DNA of 64,000 nt from Histomonas meleagridis (GCA_020186115.1 WSYJ01000075.1:310001-374000); one strand, 5' to 3'. Shown: positions 20,548-29,985, counted from the stretch's first letter. Notes: generated by a model not told the origin, from the sequence alone. A program made the numbers and translations.

Positions 20548-21810
20548 ATGGCAGATTCAGTTTGCCCTACAATAAACATTGATCAAAATGAATTTATTTA
20601 CGATCATGAAACTCCTGGGGATACATCATTATTTGGTTCAACGTTAATTCTTTTAAATACAGCCATTGGTTCAGGGACACTATTAATTCCATATTGTTAT
20701 AAATCCGGTATTTTCATTGCGACTTTAATTTCTATTATTTTTGGTTTATTATCATTTTCAACAATTATTCTTTTAATTGATTCATCATTTTTAGCTAAAA
20801 AATATGAATATTCTGATTTATTTATATATCATTTTGGGAGGAAGAATAAATGGATACTTAATACAATGATTTTTTTAGTACAATTTGGTACAACAATGAT
20901 TTATTCACATTGGAATGGTAGATTCTTAAATCAAATATTTAGATTTAAAATCATTGTTTTAAATTCAAACATTTTCTGGATCTTTATTTCAACATTATTG
21001 ATTGCATTTCCATTAACAATTTTTAAAGAAATATCTGCACTTGAAAAATTCACATGGGTTTCAACCTTCTTTATCTTAATATTAATAATTCATGCTCTGT
21101 TTTGGTTTATAAAAGATGCTGTTGATTATGGATTTGATCCAAACAATGAATTAAAATTCTTTAATTATGAAAGATATGATATTATTTTTACTGCTTTTAG
21201 TGTTAATTCGTTTGCTTATAATTGCCATATAAATCTTTTCTCTTGTTTAAATCATCTTACAGATTGTACATTTAAACGCTCTTATCTTTTATGTGGTATA
21301 ACAATCATTTTAGCATTTTTACTTTATAGTTTATTTGGTTTATTTAGTTATTTAAATTTATTCGATTCAATAGGTGAAGGATCATCTCTAGAGTTTTATA
21401 ATAAAAGCTCCAAATGGTTTACTTATTTAACAATGGGTGGAGTTATCATTGTTTTGGAAATATCAACTCCTTTAATAGTATGGGGAGCACGTAATTCTTT
21501 TGATTCTTTGTTCTGGAATGGGAAACCGATGTCAACAATTAGATGGATAAGTATTGGCTTCGGGATATGTTTGTTGGCTGCTGCGCTTTCATCTGCATCT
21601 GATAATATAATTATGTTCTTTAATGTTGTAGGAGGTTTATTTACACCTTTGATAATATATCTTTTTCCAGCTCTGTTTTATATCAAGTCTGGAATAAAAA
21701 CAAAAAAATATAAAATAATTATTGCTTATTTTACATCATGCTTTTCAATTGTTATAACAATTGCTTGTACTTATCAAGCAATTCAAGATATAATAAAGAG
21801 TTTTAAATAA
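20548..21810 (+). CDS. Amino-acid transporter, AAAP/SLC38 type
   Basis: 420 residues with about 11 hydrophobic spans. The first span region (residues 25-50, TSLFGSTLILLNTAIGSGTL...PY) carries the GSG-type unwound-helix signature of the amino acid/auxin permease family and of SLC36/38 members. Later spans alternate with short polar loops, and there is no signal peptide, as usual. It probably moves neutral amino acids across the plasma or lysosomal membrane with H+ or Na+; substrate cannot be read from sequence. The two plus-facing AACGGTC boxes at 20245-20266 are far upstream (about 280 bp). Confidence 0.88.
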   Translation: MADSVCPTINIDQNEFIYDHETPGDTSLFGSTLILLNTAIGSGTLLIPYCYKSGIFIATLISIIFGLLSFSTIILLIDSSFLAKKYEYSDLFIYHFGRKNKWILNTMIFLVQFGTTMIYSHWNGRFLNQIFRFKIIVLNSNIFWIFISTLLIAFPLTIFKEISALEKFTWVSTFFILILIIHALFWFIKDAVDYGFDPNNELKFFNYERYDIIFTAFSVNSFAYNCHINLFSCLNHLTDCTFKRSYLLCGITIILAFLLYSLFGLFSYLNLFDSIGEGSSLEFYNKSSKWFTYLTMGGVIIVLEISTPLIVWGARNSFDSLFWNGKPMSTIRWISIGFGICLLAAALSSASDNIIMFFNVVGGLFTPLIIYLFPALFYIKSGIKTKKYKIIIAYFTSCFSIVITIACTYQAIQDIIKSFK

Positions 21811-21956
21811 AACATAATGTGATTAACTCTAAATTCATTGTAGAATGTAAAAAATAAAGGTTTTTATAAATTTACAACAATAGTTTTCTGTGATAGAATT
21901 TAATTAATGTTTTGTTAAAGAAAAAAAAAATCGAACAAACATTGTCAATTGCCCAA

Positions 21957-22454
21957 ATGACAGAAACATTCCTTGGACACACAAAAGATGAGGTTATAAA
22001 TGTACTATCATATATGGACTGGAATTGGCATTTAGCAGCAGATTATTTTAATTGTGATTTGAAACAATTGCAATCCACTTTCCAACAATATCAACCAAAA
22101 AGCGAAGAATTGCCAAAAAATTTCATGCCTTTTGAATCATCTCATATTAGTACCGAGGACATTAGATTATTAAAGAATTATGTTGAGGAAAATCTTTCAG
22201 ATTCACTTCCATTGTTATTTGATCAAAACCTTACCGAAGAAAAAAAGAAACAAATTGCGGAAGGAATTCTTTTAGAAAAAGGTTTATATTATAAGCTCAC
22301 ACATTCAGATAAGTTTGTTGAAACATATAACATACTTATTGATGAAGCACTTGTTCTTGAAAAGTGGAGGGAACAGTCAACATATCTAACAATCATAGAA
22401 GAAGCATTGTTTAAAATATCGACAAGATTAAGCCAAGAAGCAAACTCTAAATAA
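21957..22454 (+). CDS. UBA-like domain protein
   Basis: 165 residues from the first in-frame ATG at 21957 (the frame is open from 21912 but only with TTG). Residues 1-33 (MTETFLGHTKDEVINVLSYMDWNWHLAADYF) have the three-helix UBA pattern with the usual acidic-hydrophobic third helix, suggesting ubiquitin binding. The rest is helical with K/E-rich parts. No other domain. It may be an adaptor of the ubiquitin-proteasome pathway; that role is inference. Confidence 0.6.
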   Translation: MTETFLGHTKDEVINVLSYMDWNWHLAADYFNCDLKQLQSTFQQYQPKSEELPKNFMPFESSHISTEDIRLLKNYVEENLSDSLPLLFDQNLTEEKKKQIAEGILLEKGLYYKLTHSDKFVETYNILIDEALVLEKWREQSTYLTIIEEALFKISTRLSQEANSK

Positions 22455-22483
22455 ACGTTTTTGTTTATCGTTCTTTGCTTTTC

Positions 22484-22490
22484 GACCGTT
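22484..22490 (-). promoter_or_regulatory. Reverse AACGGTC box before the beta-barrel gene
   Basis: TTCGACCGTTAAACGATA spans 22482-22499, 7 bases before the ATG at 22506. It combines a reversed AACGGTC with an AACGATA, the latter like the TAACGATA Myb recognition element known from Trichomonas vaginalis. Confidence 0.5.
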
Positions 22491-22505
22491 AAACGATACA
22501 GCCAA

Positions 22506-23435
22506 ATGAAGCACTTCCAAACATTTACAAATATCTTTCAAATTTCATCTACAATCAATGATCTTATGATCCGTGAATATAAGGACGAAATTTCTTTCTT
22601 TCACCCACACAAAAATGGTTTTTTTAAGGCTTCTTTAAATCGATTATCAAATTCAAAAATTTCTTTATCTTTAAAGAACTCTTTAAGTTTCTTCAACACA
22701 AAAACAATTATAGAAGCAAGCACACAACGAACATTTTTTGGTTTCTTTGATCAATCATTTTTTGGAAATAAATTCCATATCAAATGTTTTGGATTATCAC
22801 CACAATACATTGTTAATTCCCAACAAAAGCGATATTTTTCTAAAGGAAAATATGGTGCTTCAATTTCCTATAATAATCAAACAATTAAAGATTATTTTTT
22901 AGGTTTTTCTCTCCAAAAAGATTCATCACTAGCAACATTACTTTCAATATCTGCACTCAGATATAACCTATGCTTAAAAGTTGTTAGCAGTGACCATAAT
23001 TTTATTTCTATTTCATTTTATGATGAAAACAGTTTAATGCTTTACATCAAATGCAATTCCTCAATTCCACGTGTTCTAAATGCGGAAATAGGTTACTTAA
23101 AAGAATGGAACAACTCGAGATCCGCAACATATGTTCTAATAAGTCCTTTTAAAGGAACAATTGCATTCGGCGGATTATCTCTTTATTCACAAAAATTAAG
23201 TTTTGCATTTGTCGGAAATGCAAACATAAAAAAGAAAAAAATAGATTTGGAAGCAGGAGTTAAAATTTCAACAGAAACAGATTTAAGAGCCAAAATTAAT
23301 CAAAATGGAGATATCGAACTATTCTCTAAATTTAAACCAAGAGATTGGTTAACAGTCACACTAAGATCAGAGGCACCCTTGAACGTAAGCTCATGGCCTG
23401 TTTCATTTGGATGGTCTTTGCAATTTTGTAAATAA
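22506..23435 (+). CDS. VDAC/Tom40-type outer-membrane beta-barrel, probably hydrogenosomal
   Basis: 309 residues from the ATG at 22506 (the frame extends 15 codons upstream but only to TTG). Most of the chain alternates polar and hydrophobic residues as in beta strands. The last third (LEAGVKISTETDLRAKINQNGDIELFSKFKPRDWLTVTL) closely follows the Porin_3 pattern of VDAC and Tom40 (vRaKvn..G.....l...l.pgl.ltls). The C-terminus SFGWSLQF fits the beta-signal (polar-x-G-x-x-hydrophobic-x-hydrophobic) read by the SAM complex. Length is right for VDAC (about 280) or a short Tom40. Trichomonads have hydrogenosomes instead of mitochondria, so that is the likely location. Confidence 0.7.
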   Translation: MKHFQTFTNIFQISSTINDLMIREYKDEISFFHPHKNGFFKASLNRLSNSKISLSLKNSLSFFNTKTIIEASTQRTFFGFFDQSFFGNKFHIKCFGLSPQYIVNSQQKRYFSKGKYGASISYNNQTIKDYFLGFSLQKDSSLATLLSISALRYNLCLKVVSSDHNFISISFYDENSLMLYIKCNSSIPRVLNAEIGYLKEWNNSRSATYVLISPFKGTIAFGGLSLYSQKLSFAFVGNANIKKKKIDLEAGVKISTETDLRAKINQNGDIELFSKFKPRDWLTVTLRSEAPLNVSSWPVSFGWSLQFCK

Positions 23436-23489
23436 AAAAAATGAATTTAAAAAACTAAAATATATACCCGTTTTGTTAACCGATCAATT

Positions 23490-23662
23490 ATGTAATTAAG
23501 CGGTGATGTGTCACGGAGGATGTAGAAGAACAAATTCGTTCTTATGAACAATCACAAAACTTTTTGTTCCTCAATTGCCAGGCCATGAAGAAGTCACTTT
23601 TTGCTCCAGTGTATCCTCAAAAAGTTTTATCGGTTTTTCTTGAGGGTACCCAGTGTAAACTA
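23490..23662 (+). other. Candidate structured non-coding RNA region
   Basis: A patch of higher GC than the surrounding DNA, without an open frame. It holds several possible hairpins: GTGATGTGTCAC (about 23502-23513), AGAACAAATTCGTTCT (about 23527-23542), and a 9-bp stem pairing TATCCTCAA (about 23612) with TTGAGGGTA (about 23641). A T-rich AACTTTTTGT lies between them. Strand and class are unknown; I recognise no snRNA, SRP or RNase P core. Confidence 0.3.
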
Positions 23663-24049
23663 TTGAACACATAAACTTTTTAAATCATCTCATATAATAA
23701 TTTCTGCGAATAATTTGATATGATAAACATCCTTTCAATTCCTATCGCATCATTTGTTTTTTTGTTTATTTCTTCTTCTTTGGATAAATCTTTGATTTGT
23801 TGGAACACACCAATGTTTTGTAAATTGGAAATATTTAAAGATTGATTTTGATTAAAGTTTATTAACCTTCTTTTGGAATCTAGTTCATATTTCTCATTTT
23901 CATACATAATATATTTAACTTGAATATGAAACATAGGTCTACCTGTTCAAATTCCTCTCCTAAACATAAACGAAGTTTATTAACTGTTAGTGTGGGAGGC
24001 TATGTTTGACATTTTGGGGAATTCACTCTTAATTCGAATGTGTAAAATA

Positions 24050-24076
24050 CAGTGTTTCCAAAAACGATAGGTCAGT
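24050..24076 (+). repeat. Left terminal inverted repeat of the mariner unit
   Basis: 27 bases starting CAGTGTTTCC and ending ATAGGTCAGT, preceded by TA. Exact reverse complement of 28053-28079. Sequence just inside the two ends is unrelated, so the repeat stops sharply at 27 bp. Confidence 0.85.
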
Positions 24077-24711
24077 GAAGTGAATGTAAAACTATTATTT
24101 ATATCAAAAAAGAATAACTTTTTGAGAAACGGTGACTAAAAGATATCTTTTTCAGAAAGGTTTATTCATTAACGTGTATTCGAAAACTGTTTGAATAAAA
24201 CTTTTTGTGGTTATCGGCTTTTTTCATCAGAGATTTAACACTGGTGCTGAAACTGAACCAAAGCCAAAATAAAATATGTTGTCGTATTTGTTATGAATAG
24301 ACAATAATCATTCACAAAATTTCTCCCATCAAAGGAGCTAATGATTCAATCAAGATGATCGTAACCATTGCATGCTTGCCTTTCCTGTTTTGATTCTCTC
24401 ATTTTAATTAAAAAACTCTTTAACCAAAAAATTTAGTTAAAATGGATAATAATGAATTTTTTTAAAGTTGAATAAGATATCTTATTATGTATACCACCAT
24501 ATTAAACCATGAACATCTTAAAATGGGCAAAATATTATTATTATATTAATAGAAGTAAAAAAGATGATTTTTTTTATCCATTAACAATAAATTTTAAGCA
24601 AAAAAAATCACAAAGAGAATTGATGTTATTTACTCATCGAAAAGTTGAAATCATTAAAATTATTTATTGAAGTAATGATATGATTTTGAAAAGGTTACAC
24701 AGAAATGTTTA

Positions 24712-26019
24712 TTAGAATAAAATTAAAAATAATAATGAAAAAATACTTACGCCAAAAGCAAGCTGGACAGTTTTTGAAGTAGCTTCTGATGGAAAAGAAT
24801 TTGATGTAATATTTGAATTCGTGAATGAAATAGAATATATTATAGAATTTGTATATGTTGATGGTGAAGATGTATTTGCATTTGTAATTGTATTCGAATG
24901 TGTAAATGTGATCGAATGTGTAATTGTATTCGAATGTGTAAATGTGATCGAATGTGTAATTGTATTCGAATGTGTAAATGTGATCGAATGTGTAATTGTA
25001 TTCGAATGTGTAAATGTGATCGATTCAGGGATTGTGCGTGTTGGCCATGGACCACATTTTTCGATTGTGGATCCAATTGATACATTGAATTTACCGAATT
25101 TTGTTGAATTATAAGAATCTAATGTCATTACATATTTGAGAGGAGTTTCATCAAATGCTTCTTCATCAATTTTAGGTTCTGAGTGACCTTTATAATAAAC
25201 ACAAGTTAGAGATTTACATTCATAGAATGCATGATGATCAATTGAAACCAGATTTTCACCTATAATAACAACTGATAGATTATAACAAAATGCAAAAACT
25301 TCTTCATTGAGAATAGTTATTGAATTTGGAATTTCGATCTTTTTAAGAGATTTGCAAAAGCTGAATGCATCAGTCTCAATTGTAGTTATGTTATTTCCAA
25401 AGGTGACATCTGATAAATCAGAACAACGACAAAATGCATAACTTCCAATTGCAGTGAGTGAATTTGGTAATTTAATTTGCACAAGTGAACAAGATAAAAA
25501 TGCTCCCATGCCAATACTGGTCAGTTTTTCGTTAAAAATTACTTCCGATAAGTTGTGGCATTCAAAAAACGAACTATTTCCAATAATTGTCAGTGATTGA
25601 GGGAATTTAATTCTTCTAAGTGATGAACATTGCATAAATGAAAAATTATAAATTTTAATCAATTTTTCATTGAAAATAACTTTTGATAATTTAGTGCAGT
25701 TAAAAAATGCGCTTTCACCAACTATAGTAACATTTGGGCCAAAGGTAACATATGACAAATTTGTGCAACTAAAAAATGTATCATTACCAATATGAGATAA
25801 TGAATTTCCAATTTGAACAGTTGCTAGATTACCCCACCCTCTAAATGCATCGGATGGAGTTGAAGTAATATTATCACCGATAATCAAAGTTAATGTTTCT
25901 TTTTTGTAGGTAGATGCATTTTTAAAATCCTCCATGGTTTCTATTGTAAGTGTTTTTGTTTGATTATCAAATTTTCCAAATGTTGGTACTATTAGATAGT
26001 AAAATATCAGAGCAATCAT
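24712..26019 (-). CDS. BspA-like leucine-rich-repeat surface protein
   Basis: 435 residues. Signal peptide at 1-15 (MIALIFYYLIVPTFG). Residues about 60-300 hold about ten TpLRR/BspA repeats of about 23 residues (e.g. IGNDTFFSCTNLSYVTFGPNVTIVG). Residues about 325-385 are four copies of a Thr/Ser-rich 12-mer (SITFTHSNTITH), a likely stalk. A C-terminal span (LAFGVSIFSLLFLILF) ends without a cytoplasmic tail. BspA proteins form the largest surface family of trichomonads and are thought to mediate adhesion to host tissue or bacteria. The gene lies wholly inside the mariner-ended unit and has an Inr-like TCACTATTATTT about 25 bases upstream of the ATG (reverse strand). Confidence 0.9.
   Translation of the reverse strand: MIALIFYYLIVPTFGKFDNQTKTLTIETMEDFKNASTYKKETLTLIIGDNITSTPSDAFRGWGNLATVQIGNSLSHIGNDTFFSCTNLSYVTFGPNVTIVGESAFFNCTKLSKVIFNEKLIKIYNFSFMQCSSLRRIKFPQSLTIIGNSSFFECHNLSEVIFNEKLTSIGMGAFLSCSLVQIKLPNSLTAIGSYAFCRCSDLSDVTFGNNITTIETDAFSFCKSLKKIEIPNSITILNEEVFAFCYNLSVVIIGENLVSIDHHAFYECKSLTCVYYKGHSEPKIDEEAFDETPLKYVMTLDSYNSTKFGKFNVSIGSTIEKCGPWPTRTIPESITFTHSNTITHSITFTHSNTITHSITFTHSNTITHSITFTHSNTITNANTSSPSTYTNSIIYSISFTNSNITSNSFPSEATSKTVQLAFGVSIFSLLFLILF
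24892..25022. repeat. 36-bp tandem repeat coding the Thr-rich stalk
   Basis: About 3.6 nearly perfect copies of a 36-bp unit (ATTCGAATGTGTAAATGTG... on the plus strand), encoding the 12-residue SITFTHSNTITH repeat of the BspA protein. The unit lacks stops in several frames, which creates long spurious frames on both strands. Near identity between copies suggests recent slippage and possible length variation between strains. Confidence 0.9.
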
Positions 26020-27116
26020 TCTTAATACTACGAAAATAAAATAATAGTGAAAATGATTTGTGAGTCCAAAAAATAAGACACAAAAGACATAAGACGAATA
26101 CTTCCTTTCAAAAATTTCACTTCAAAAAAGAAATTACTGGTAAATATCTTCAAAATGAAAATAAATATTAAGATAAATTTGGAAGTTTTCTTTGATTTTA
26201 ATGATGTACATTATGATTATGTATTATCAATTAAGAAATAATACTGTTAATACTGTTAAACCGTATTTTAAAATCAAATAAAAGGAAAATAAACTATAAA
26301 GATTTTATTATTTATATGAATAAAATATTTCATAATATTATGACTTTGTTTCTTGTGACAAGTAAAAATAGTTTATTTTTTTTTGGCAAATATGTTTTTT
26401 TACAAATTAACTCATTTTTTCAAAAAATCAATGTATTAAAATTCAGATCAATTTCTCAACACATTATTTTAAAGTTCAATTTCTTTTTAAAAGATAAGAA
26501 TTGATTTTATGTATGAAGTATTTGGAAAAATAAAAATTAAAAAGATGGCAAAGGGATATATTTTTAATTTGAACTCATTAACGAAAAAATTGATGTTATA
26601 TGATATTATAAATGATTTGTGTTACGAATAAAATAGACATCAAACATCGGATTAAAAATATAAATTTTTAAAAATAATTATGTCATTCCCCATATGCTAT
26701 CGGTGAACGATAGATGGAAAAGGTTCGAATATTTCAAAATAATTTTCGATGAATTTATTACAGTTATAAAAAACTTTTTCAATACAATTTGAATTAATGA
26801 TTGGTAAAAAAAATTCTAAATATGAGTATAGAAAGATATAGAGAGTATCAGGTAATAAAGTATCAATGATGATATAGAAAATTCAATGTAAAAAATAATG
26901 TTTAATTTTTTTATCAACATAGAAATGATATTGATATACATATTATAACAAAATTGTCCGAGGTCTTCGAAGTCAATATTTTTCGCAAATTTGTTAATGA
27001 TACATTCATTAGCATCAAAAGTTGCATACACAAAATTATTGTATTTAATGCTACTCCAACAGACATATGTAGTAATAATGGTGTTAATAATTTCCTCGTT
27101 TTATGAAATCAGGCAT
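26020..27116. other. AT-rich interior of the mariner unit
   Basis: No convincing gene. At 26699-26717 is a palindrome-like ATCGGTGAACGATAGATGG, nearly the same as the 56191-56208 site. At about 27021-27110 is a segment similar to 30810-30890 (both encode a PTxICxNNGVN-like run); it abuts the point where the transposase frame is cut off, so it probably marks the recombination junction. Confidence 0.45.
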
Positions 27117-28025
27117 TCATTGACGCTTCATGTGAACAAAAACACATGAAAGACAGACCTGTTCAACCCTGTCTTTCATTATGGCCCACAAATTTTCGAT
27201 AAAGTTGAGGTCAGGGGAATTGACAGGCCAATTCTTCAATATATTGCATTCCTCTTCTATGTAATTATTCGTTAAACTGCTTTTATGTATTGATGCGCCA
27301 TCCTGCATCAAAACCCAATTTTTCTCACCATATATTTCATTCATTCCCGTTATTAGCTGAGATCTTTGAATACAATCCGAAACATATCGCTGAGCATTAA
27401 TTGTTCCTGTTAACGCGATTAAAGGTGTATGATAGTTATAAGAAATACCTCCAAATACCATGATTCATTGAGGGTATTTCTCTTGTGGAGAATATATGCA
27501 TTGGTCAATCTCTCCTTTTCTTCTCCAAAGCCACCTTCTATTCGGCCCGAGAATAAAGAGTGATTCGTCAGTAAACAATACAGATTTCCAATCTGTATTG
27601 TTTAAAAGATGATGATTACAAAATGATACCCGAGATTGTTTTTCCTTTTCAGACAATAGGAATGTTTTTCTCGGCGGAAGATAATTAAAATGGTTGTCGT
27701 GTAGTATATTGGCTACTAAACTTTTACTTATTGGTTAACCATTTTCAGTCACATTTTTCGCAATTCTACAAAGTCCAGCCCTTCTATCTTCTGTGACTAA
27801 TCTGATTACTTCTTCTTCAAGCTCTTTAGTTCGTTTCGCTGGTGCACCAATTTTGTTTTTTAATAAAAACATATTATCACCTTGTTCGATTTGCATTTTT
27901 ACTTTACGAATTATATCACATCCATAGCCAGTCAATTGGCGTATTTGAGAAATGTTTTTTTCATCATATAAATGATGAATGATTTCCATTCTGGCATTGA
28001 CCATGGACATCGGCATATGATTCAT
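27117..28025 (-). pseudogene. Tc1/mariner transposase, two in-frame stops and cut-off C-terminus
   Basis: One uninterrupted frame from the ATG at 28025, broken by a TAA at 27735-27737 and a TGA at 27462-27464, with no frameshift. The N-terminus has a helix-turn-helix (MEIIHHLYDEKNISQIRQLTG). The DDE triad is visible: FTDES (27567-27569), MQDGASIH, and SPDLNFIENLW, with 34 residues between the second Asp and the Glu, a DD34E spacing. The protein stops about 15 residues after the last motif, where relatives have about 50 more. Related to the Tvmar mariners of trichomonads. It cannot make a full protein unless stops are suppressed. Confidence 0.85.
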
Positions 28026-28028
28026 TGT

Positions 28029-28041
28029 GGTCACCCCATAA
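28029..28041 (+). promoter_or_regulatory. GGTCACCCCATAA box inside the mariner right end
   Basis: The same 13 bases as the box before the cullin gene (4321-4333). It lies four bases upstream of the transposase ATG (28025), but in reversed orientation relative to that gene. It may give the element a host-type promoter. Confidence 0.4.
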
Positions 28042-28052
28042 CCGTCGTATCG

Positions 28053-28079
28053 ACTGACCTATCGTTTTTGGAAACACTG
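28053..28079 (-). repeat. Right terminal inverted repeat of the mariner unit
   Basis: Exact reverse complement of 24050-24076, followed by TA at 28080-28081. Lies 27 bases upstream of the transposase start, normal for a mariner 5' end. Confidence 0.85.
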
Positions 28080-28323
28080 TATATAAAATTTGATCTTTTG
28101 ATCATCTTTTGCAAACTCATTCAATCATTACACCAATGTTATGTATCAAATTAAATATTTAATACTGATTTTACAATCATTTTAATCAATACAAAATCGC
28201 AAATGTAATTTGTTTAATAATTATTAGAAATATTTAAATTTTATTAATTTTAAATTTTTTTTACCAAAAACCATTTCGTTTTCAATAAACTTTATTTATG
28301 TATTTATAATCAAACTGTATACT

Positions 28324-28599
28324 TTATTTTTTTGTTGCAATGTAATATCGATCAACAGGTTTTATAATGTGAATTTTCCCATCATCGAATGCAACAGGGT
28401 ACACAGGAACCTGTGATGTAATTGATGAGATTAAGAGAGATTTTTGGGATTGAGGTTGAAATAATTCTTTTGCAATTTGATCAGCTGAAATTTCTGGGCT
28501 ATGCTGAACAAACACGATTTCATTATCTTCATCGCAAAGTTCATCTAGTGTTAAAAATTCTACTTCTGGTGTAACTGAAACTTGAGTTGGTTCAGACAT
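28324..28599 (-). CDS. Small acidic protein, function unknown
   Basis: 91 residues from the ATG at 28599 (MSEPTQVSVTPEVEFL). The frame is open to another ATG at 28659, but that would overlap the start codon of the plus-strand gene at 28658 (the two ATGs share CATG), so I prefer the inner start. The protein is acidic in the first half and ends PVDRYYIATKK. No signal peptide, membrane span or known domain. Divergent from the ARM gene. Confidence 0.5.
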   Translation of the reverse strand: MSEPTQVSVTPEVEFLTLDELCDEDNEIVFVQHSPEISADQIAKELFQPQSQKSLLISSITSQVPVYPVAFDDGKIHIIKPVDRYYIATKK

Positions 28600-28657
28600 T
28601 TCCAAGACCAAAATCCACTTTTTGAATAACAAGAATTGACAATGTCTGTTCGCTTCC

Positions 28658-29962
28658 ATGATAACAATAAAAAAGAAATCACATCTCCCAAAATTTTCAA
28701 ATAAAGATTTAAAGAATTTTGGCTCCTTTGATCAAAAAAACATTTATGAAAACATGGACATGCTTTTTTCAGAAAATGAGGAACTTCAAATTTCTTCTCT
28801 TCAATTTTTCATTCGTATCACAAGTAACTTTAATGTTATAATACCTCAAGAAGTTATTTTAAGGACAATTGTTTTAGCAAATTCGCAAAACTTCCATATT
28901 CACAATTTATCTTTTCAACTTCTTCATTACTTAACAAGTTTTTCTCCACAAACGACTCACTTTATTTTGGAAAATGGTTTAATTGACACCATTTTGATAC
29001 GTTATCCTTTTGAAGAAACCATTGATATTATTTCAAATTTAATACAAGTAGATATTGAATGTCGAAATGCTGTATTTAATGTAGGCCTTTTCGAAACTAT
29101 TCAAAGAGAGATAACACCAGAAGTTGATGATGAGTTGAAACTTAAATTTTCTAATCTTTTAGAATCACTTGCAGAAAGCATTTGTCCGAATGATCCACAG
29201 CAACTTATTTTACTTGTTATTTCTTTATTTTCATTTTCAATTTTTTTACTTTCTTCGAATAATTCTTTAATTGTTTCTACCACAATTCAAGCTTTTTGTG
29301 TTTTTATTGAGAAAAATATTTTTTTTGGGAAATTTTTTGTTGAAAATAATTTATTAAATCATTTTCTTGATCATATTTTCCAAAGCATTAAGATACAAGA
29401 AAATGTGATTGAGCTTTTTTTAACGTTAAGTAAATATGTTCCTGAAGGAGATTCTTATTTATTTGCGAATAATATTTTTGTCATTTTAAAGGATTTACTT
29501 TTTCTTGATAAATCAAATAAATATTTAATATATAAATTATTAATTGAGTTTATTTATCATGATGAATCAATTGTTGAACAATTGGTAACATCAGAGTTCT
29601 TTTTATATGCAGTTTCAACATTCGAAATGAATAAAAAATTTAAAGAAATTAGAATAGAATACGATTTTATAACTGAAATCATTACAAATGTTTCGGTCTC
29701 AACTTTAAATAAATTCGATTTTAGTGATTGTTTTATGATATTAATTAAAAACACAAATGTTTGTGAAGATGATTCTTATTCTTTATTAGAGTCTTTAAAT
29801 AGGATTTCTCAAATTAGCAATTTACAAATTCTTCAAAAAATTAAGGCGGAAATAACAGAAAATGAGACATTCTTAGATTTTCTTTTGGAAAGAATGGATG
29901 ATAACGAAGAAGGTGTTGCGCGTTTAGCAAAATCTTTTGCAAATTTTCTTGAAATAAAATAA
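28658..29962 (+). CDS. ARM-like alpha-solenoid protein
   Basis: 434 residues from ATG. After a basic N-terminus the chain is helical repeats (ISSLQFFIRITSNFN, IHNLSFQLLHYLTSF, VIELFLTLSKYV) like the ARM/HEAT family; it resembles in style the protein at 46648. No catalytic motif. The start lies 58 bases from the divergent small gene. An overlapping ATG at 28642 opens only a 20-codon frame, which could act as a short upstream frame or reflect a frame slip. Cytosolic scaffold is likely; the role is unknown. Confidence 0.65.
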   Translation: MITIKKKSHLPKFSNKDLKNFGSFDQKNIYENMDMLFSENEELQISSLQFFIRITSNFNVIIPQEVILRTIVLANSQNFHIHNLSFQLLHYLTSFSPQTTHFILENGLIDTILIRYPFEETIDIISNLIQVDIECRNAVFNVGLFETIQREITPEVDDELKLKFSNLLESLAESICPNDPQQLILLVISLFSFSIFLLSSNNSLIVSTTIQAFCVFIEKNIFFGKFFVENNLLNHFLDHIFQSIKIQENVIELFLTLSKYVPEGDSYLFANNIFVILKDLLFLDKSNKYLIYKLLIEFIYHDESIVEQLVTSEFFLYAVSTFEMNKKFKEIRIEYDFITEIITNVSVSTLNKFDFSDCFMILIKNTNVCEDDSYSLLESLNRISQISNLQILQKIKAEITENETFLDFLLERMDDNEEGVARLAKSFANFLEIK

Positions 29963-29980
29963 ACGGTCGGTTAACGTCCT
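29962..29980 (+). promoter_or_regulatory. AACGGTC plus AACGTCCTCC promoter
   Basis: AACGGTC at 29962-29968 touches the stop codon of the upstream gene, and TTAACGTCCTCC follows, five bases before the ATG at 29986. The promoter therefore fits in a 23-bp gap. The second box matches AACGTTCTC near 2592 and TTAACGTTCTCC near 48091. Confidence 0.6.
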
Positions 29981-29985
29981 CCTAA

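Larger units (their letters stand above)
24050..28079. mobile_element. 4.03-kb mariner-ended unit carrying a BspA-like gene
   Basis: The two ends are perfect inverted 27-bp repeats beginning CAGTGTTTCC, and each is flanked outside by TA (24048-24049 and 28080-28081), the target duplication of Tc1/mariner elements. Inside, a broken Tc1/mariner transposase abuts the right end and an intact surface-protein gene fills the left-centre. A plain mariner is about 1.3 kb, so about 2.7 kb is extra. Either the transposase tail was replaced by captured host DNA, or two mariner copies decayed around a host gene and only outer ends remain. Perfect ends argue for a recent unit. Confidence 0.7.

Noticed and set aside
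24821-25114. Plus-strand open frames across the 36-bp repeat
   Set aside because: They arise because the repeat unit contains no stop in several frames; the minus-strand BspA frame explains the region.
26316-26504. 62-codon frame inside the mariner unit
   Set aside because: F/N/I/K-rich frame in AT-rich DNA with no domain, and not supported by a promoter box.
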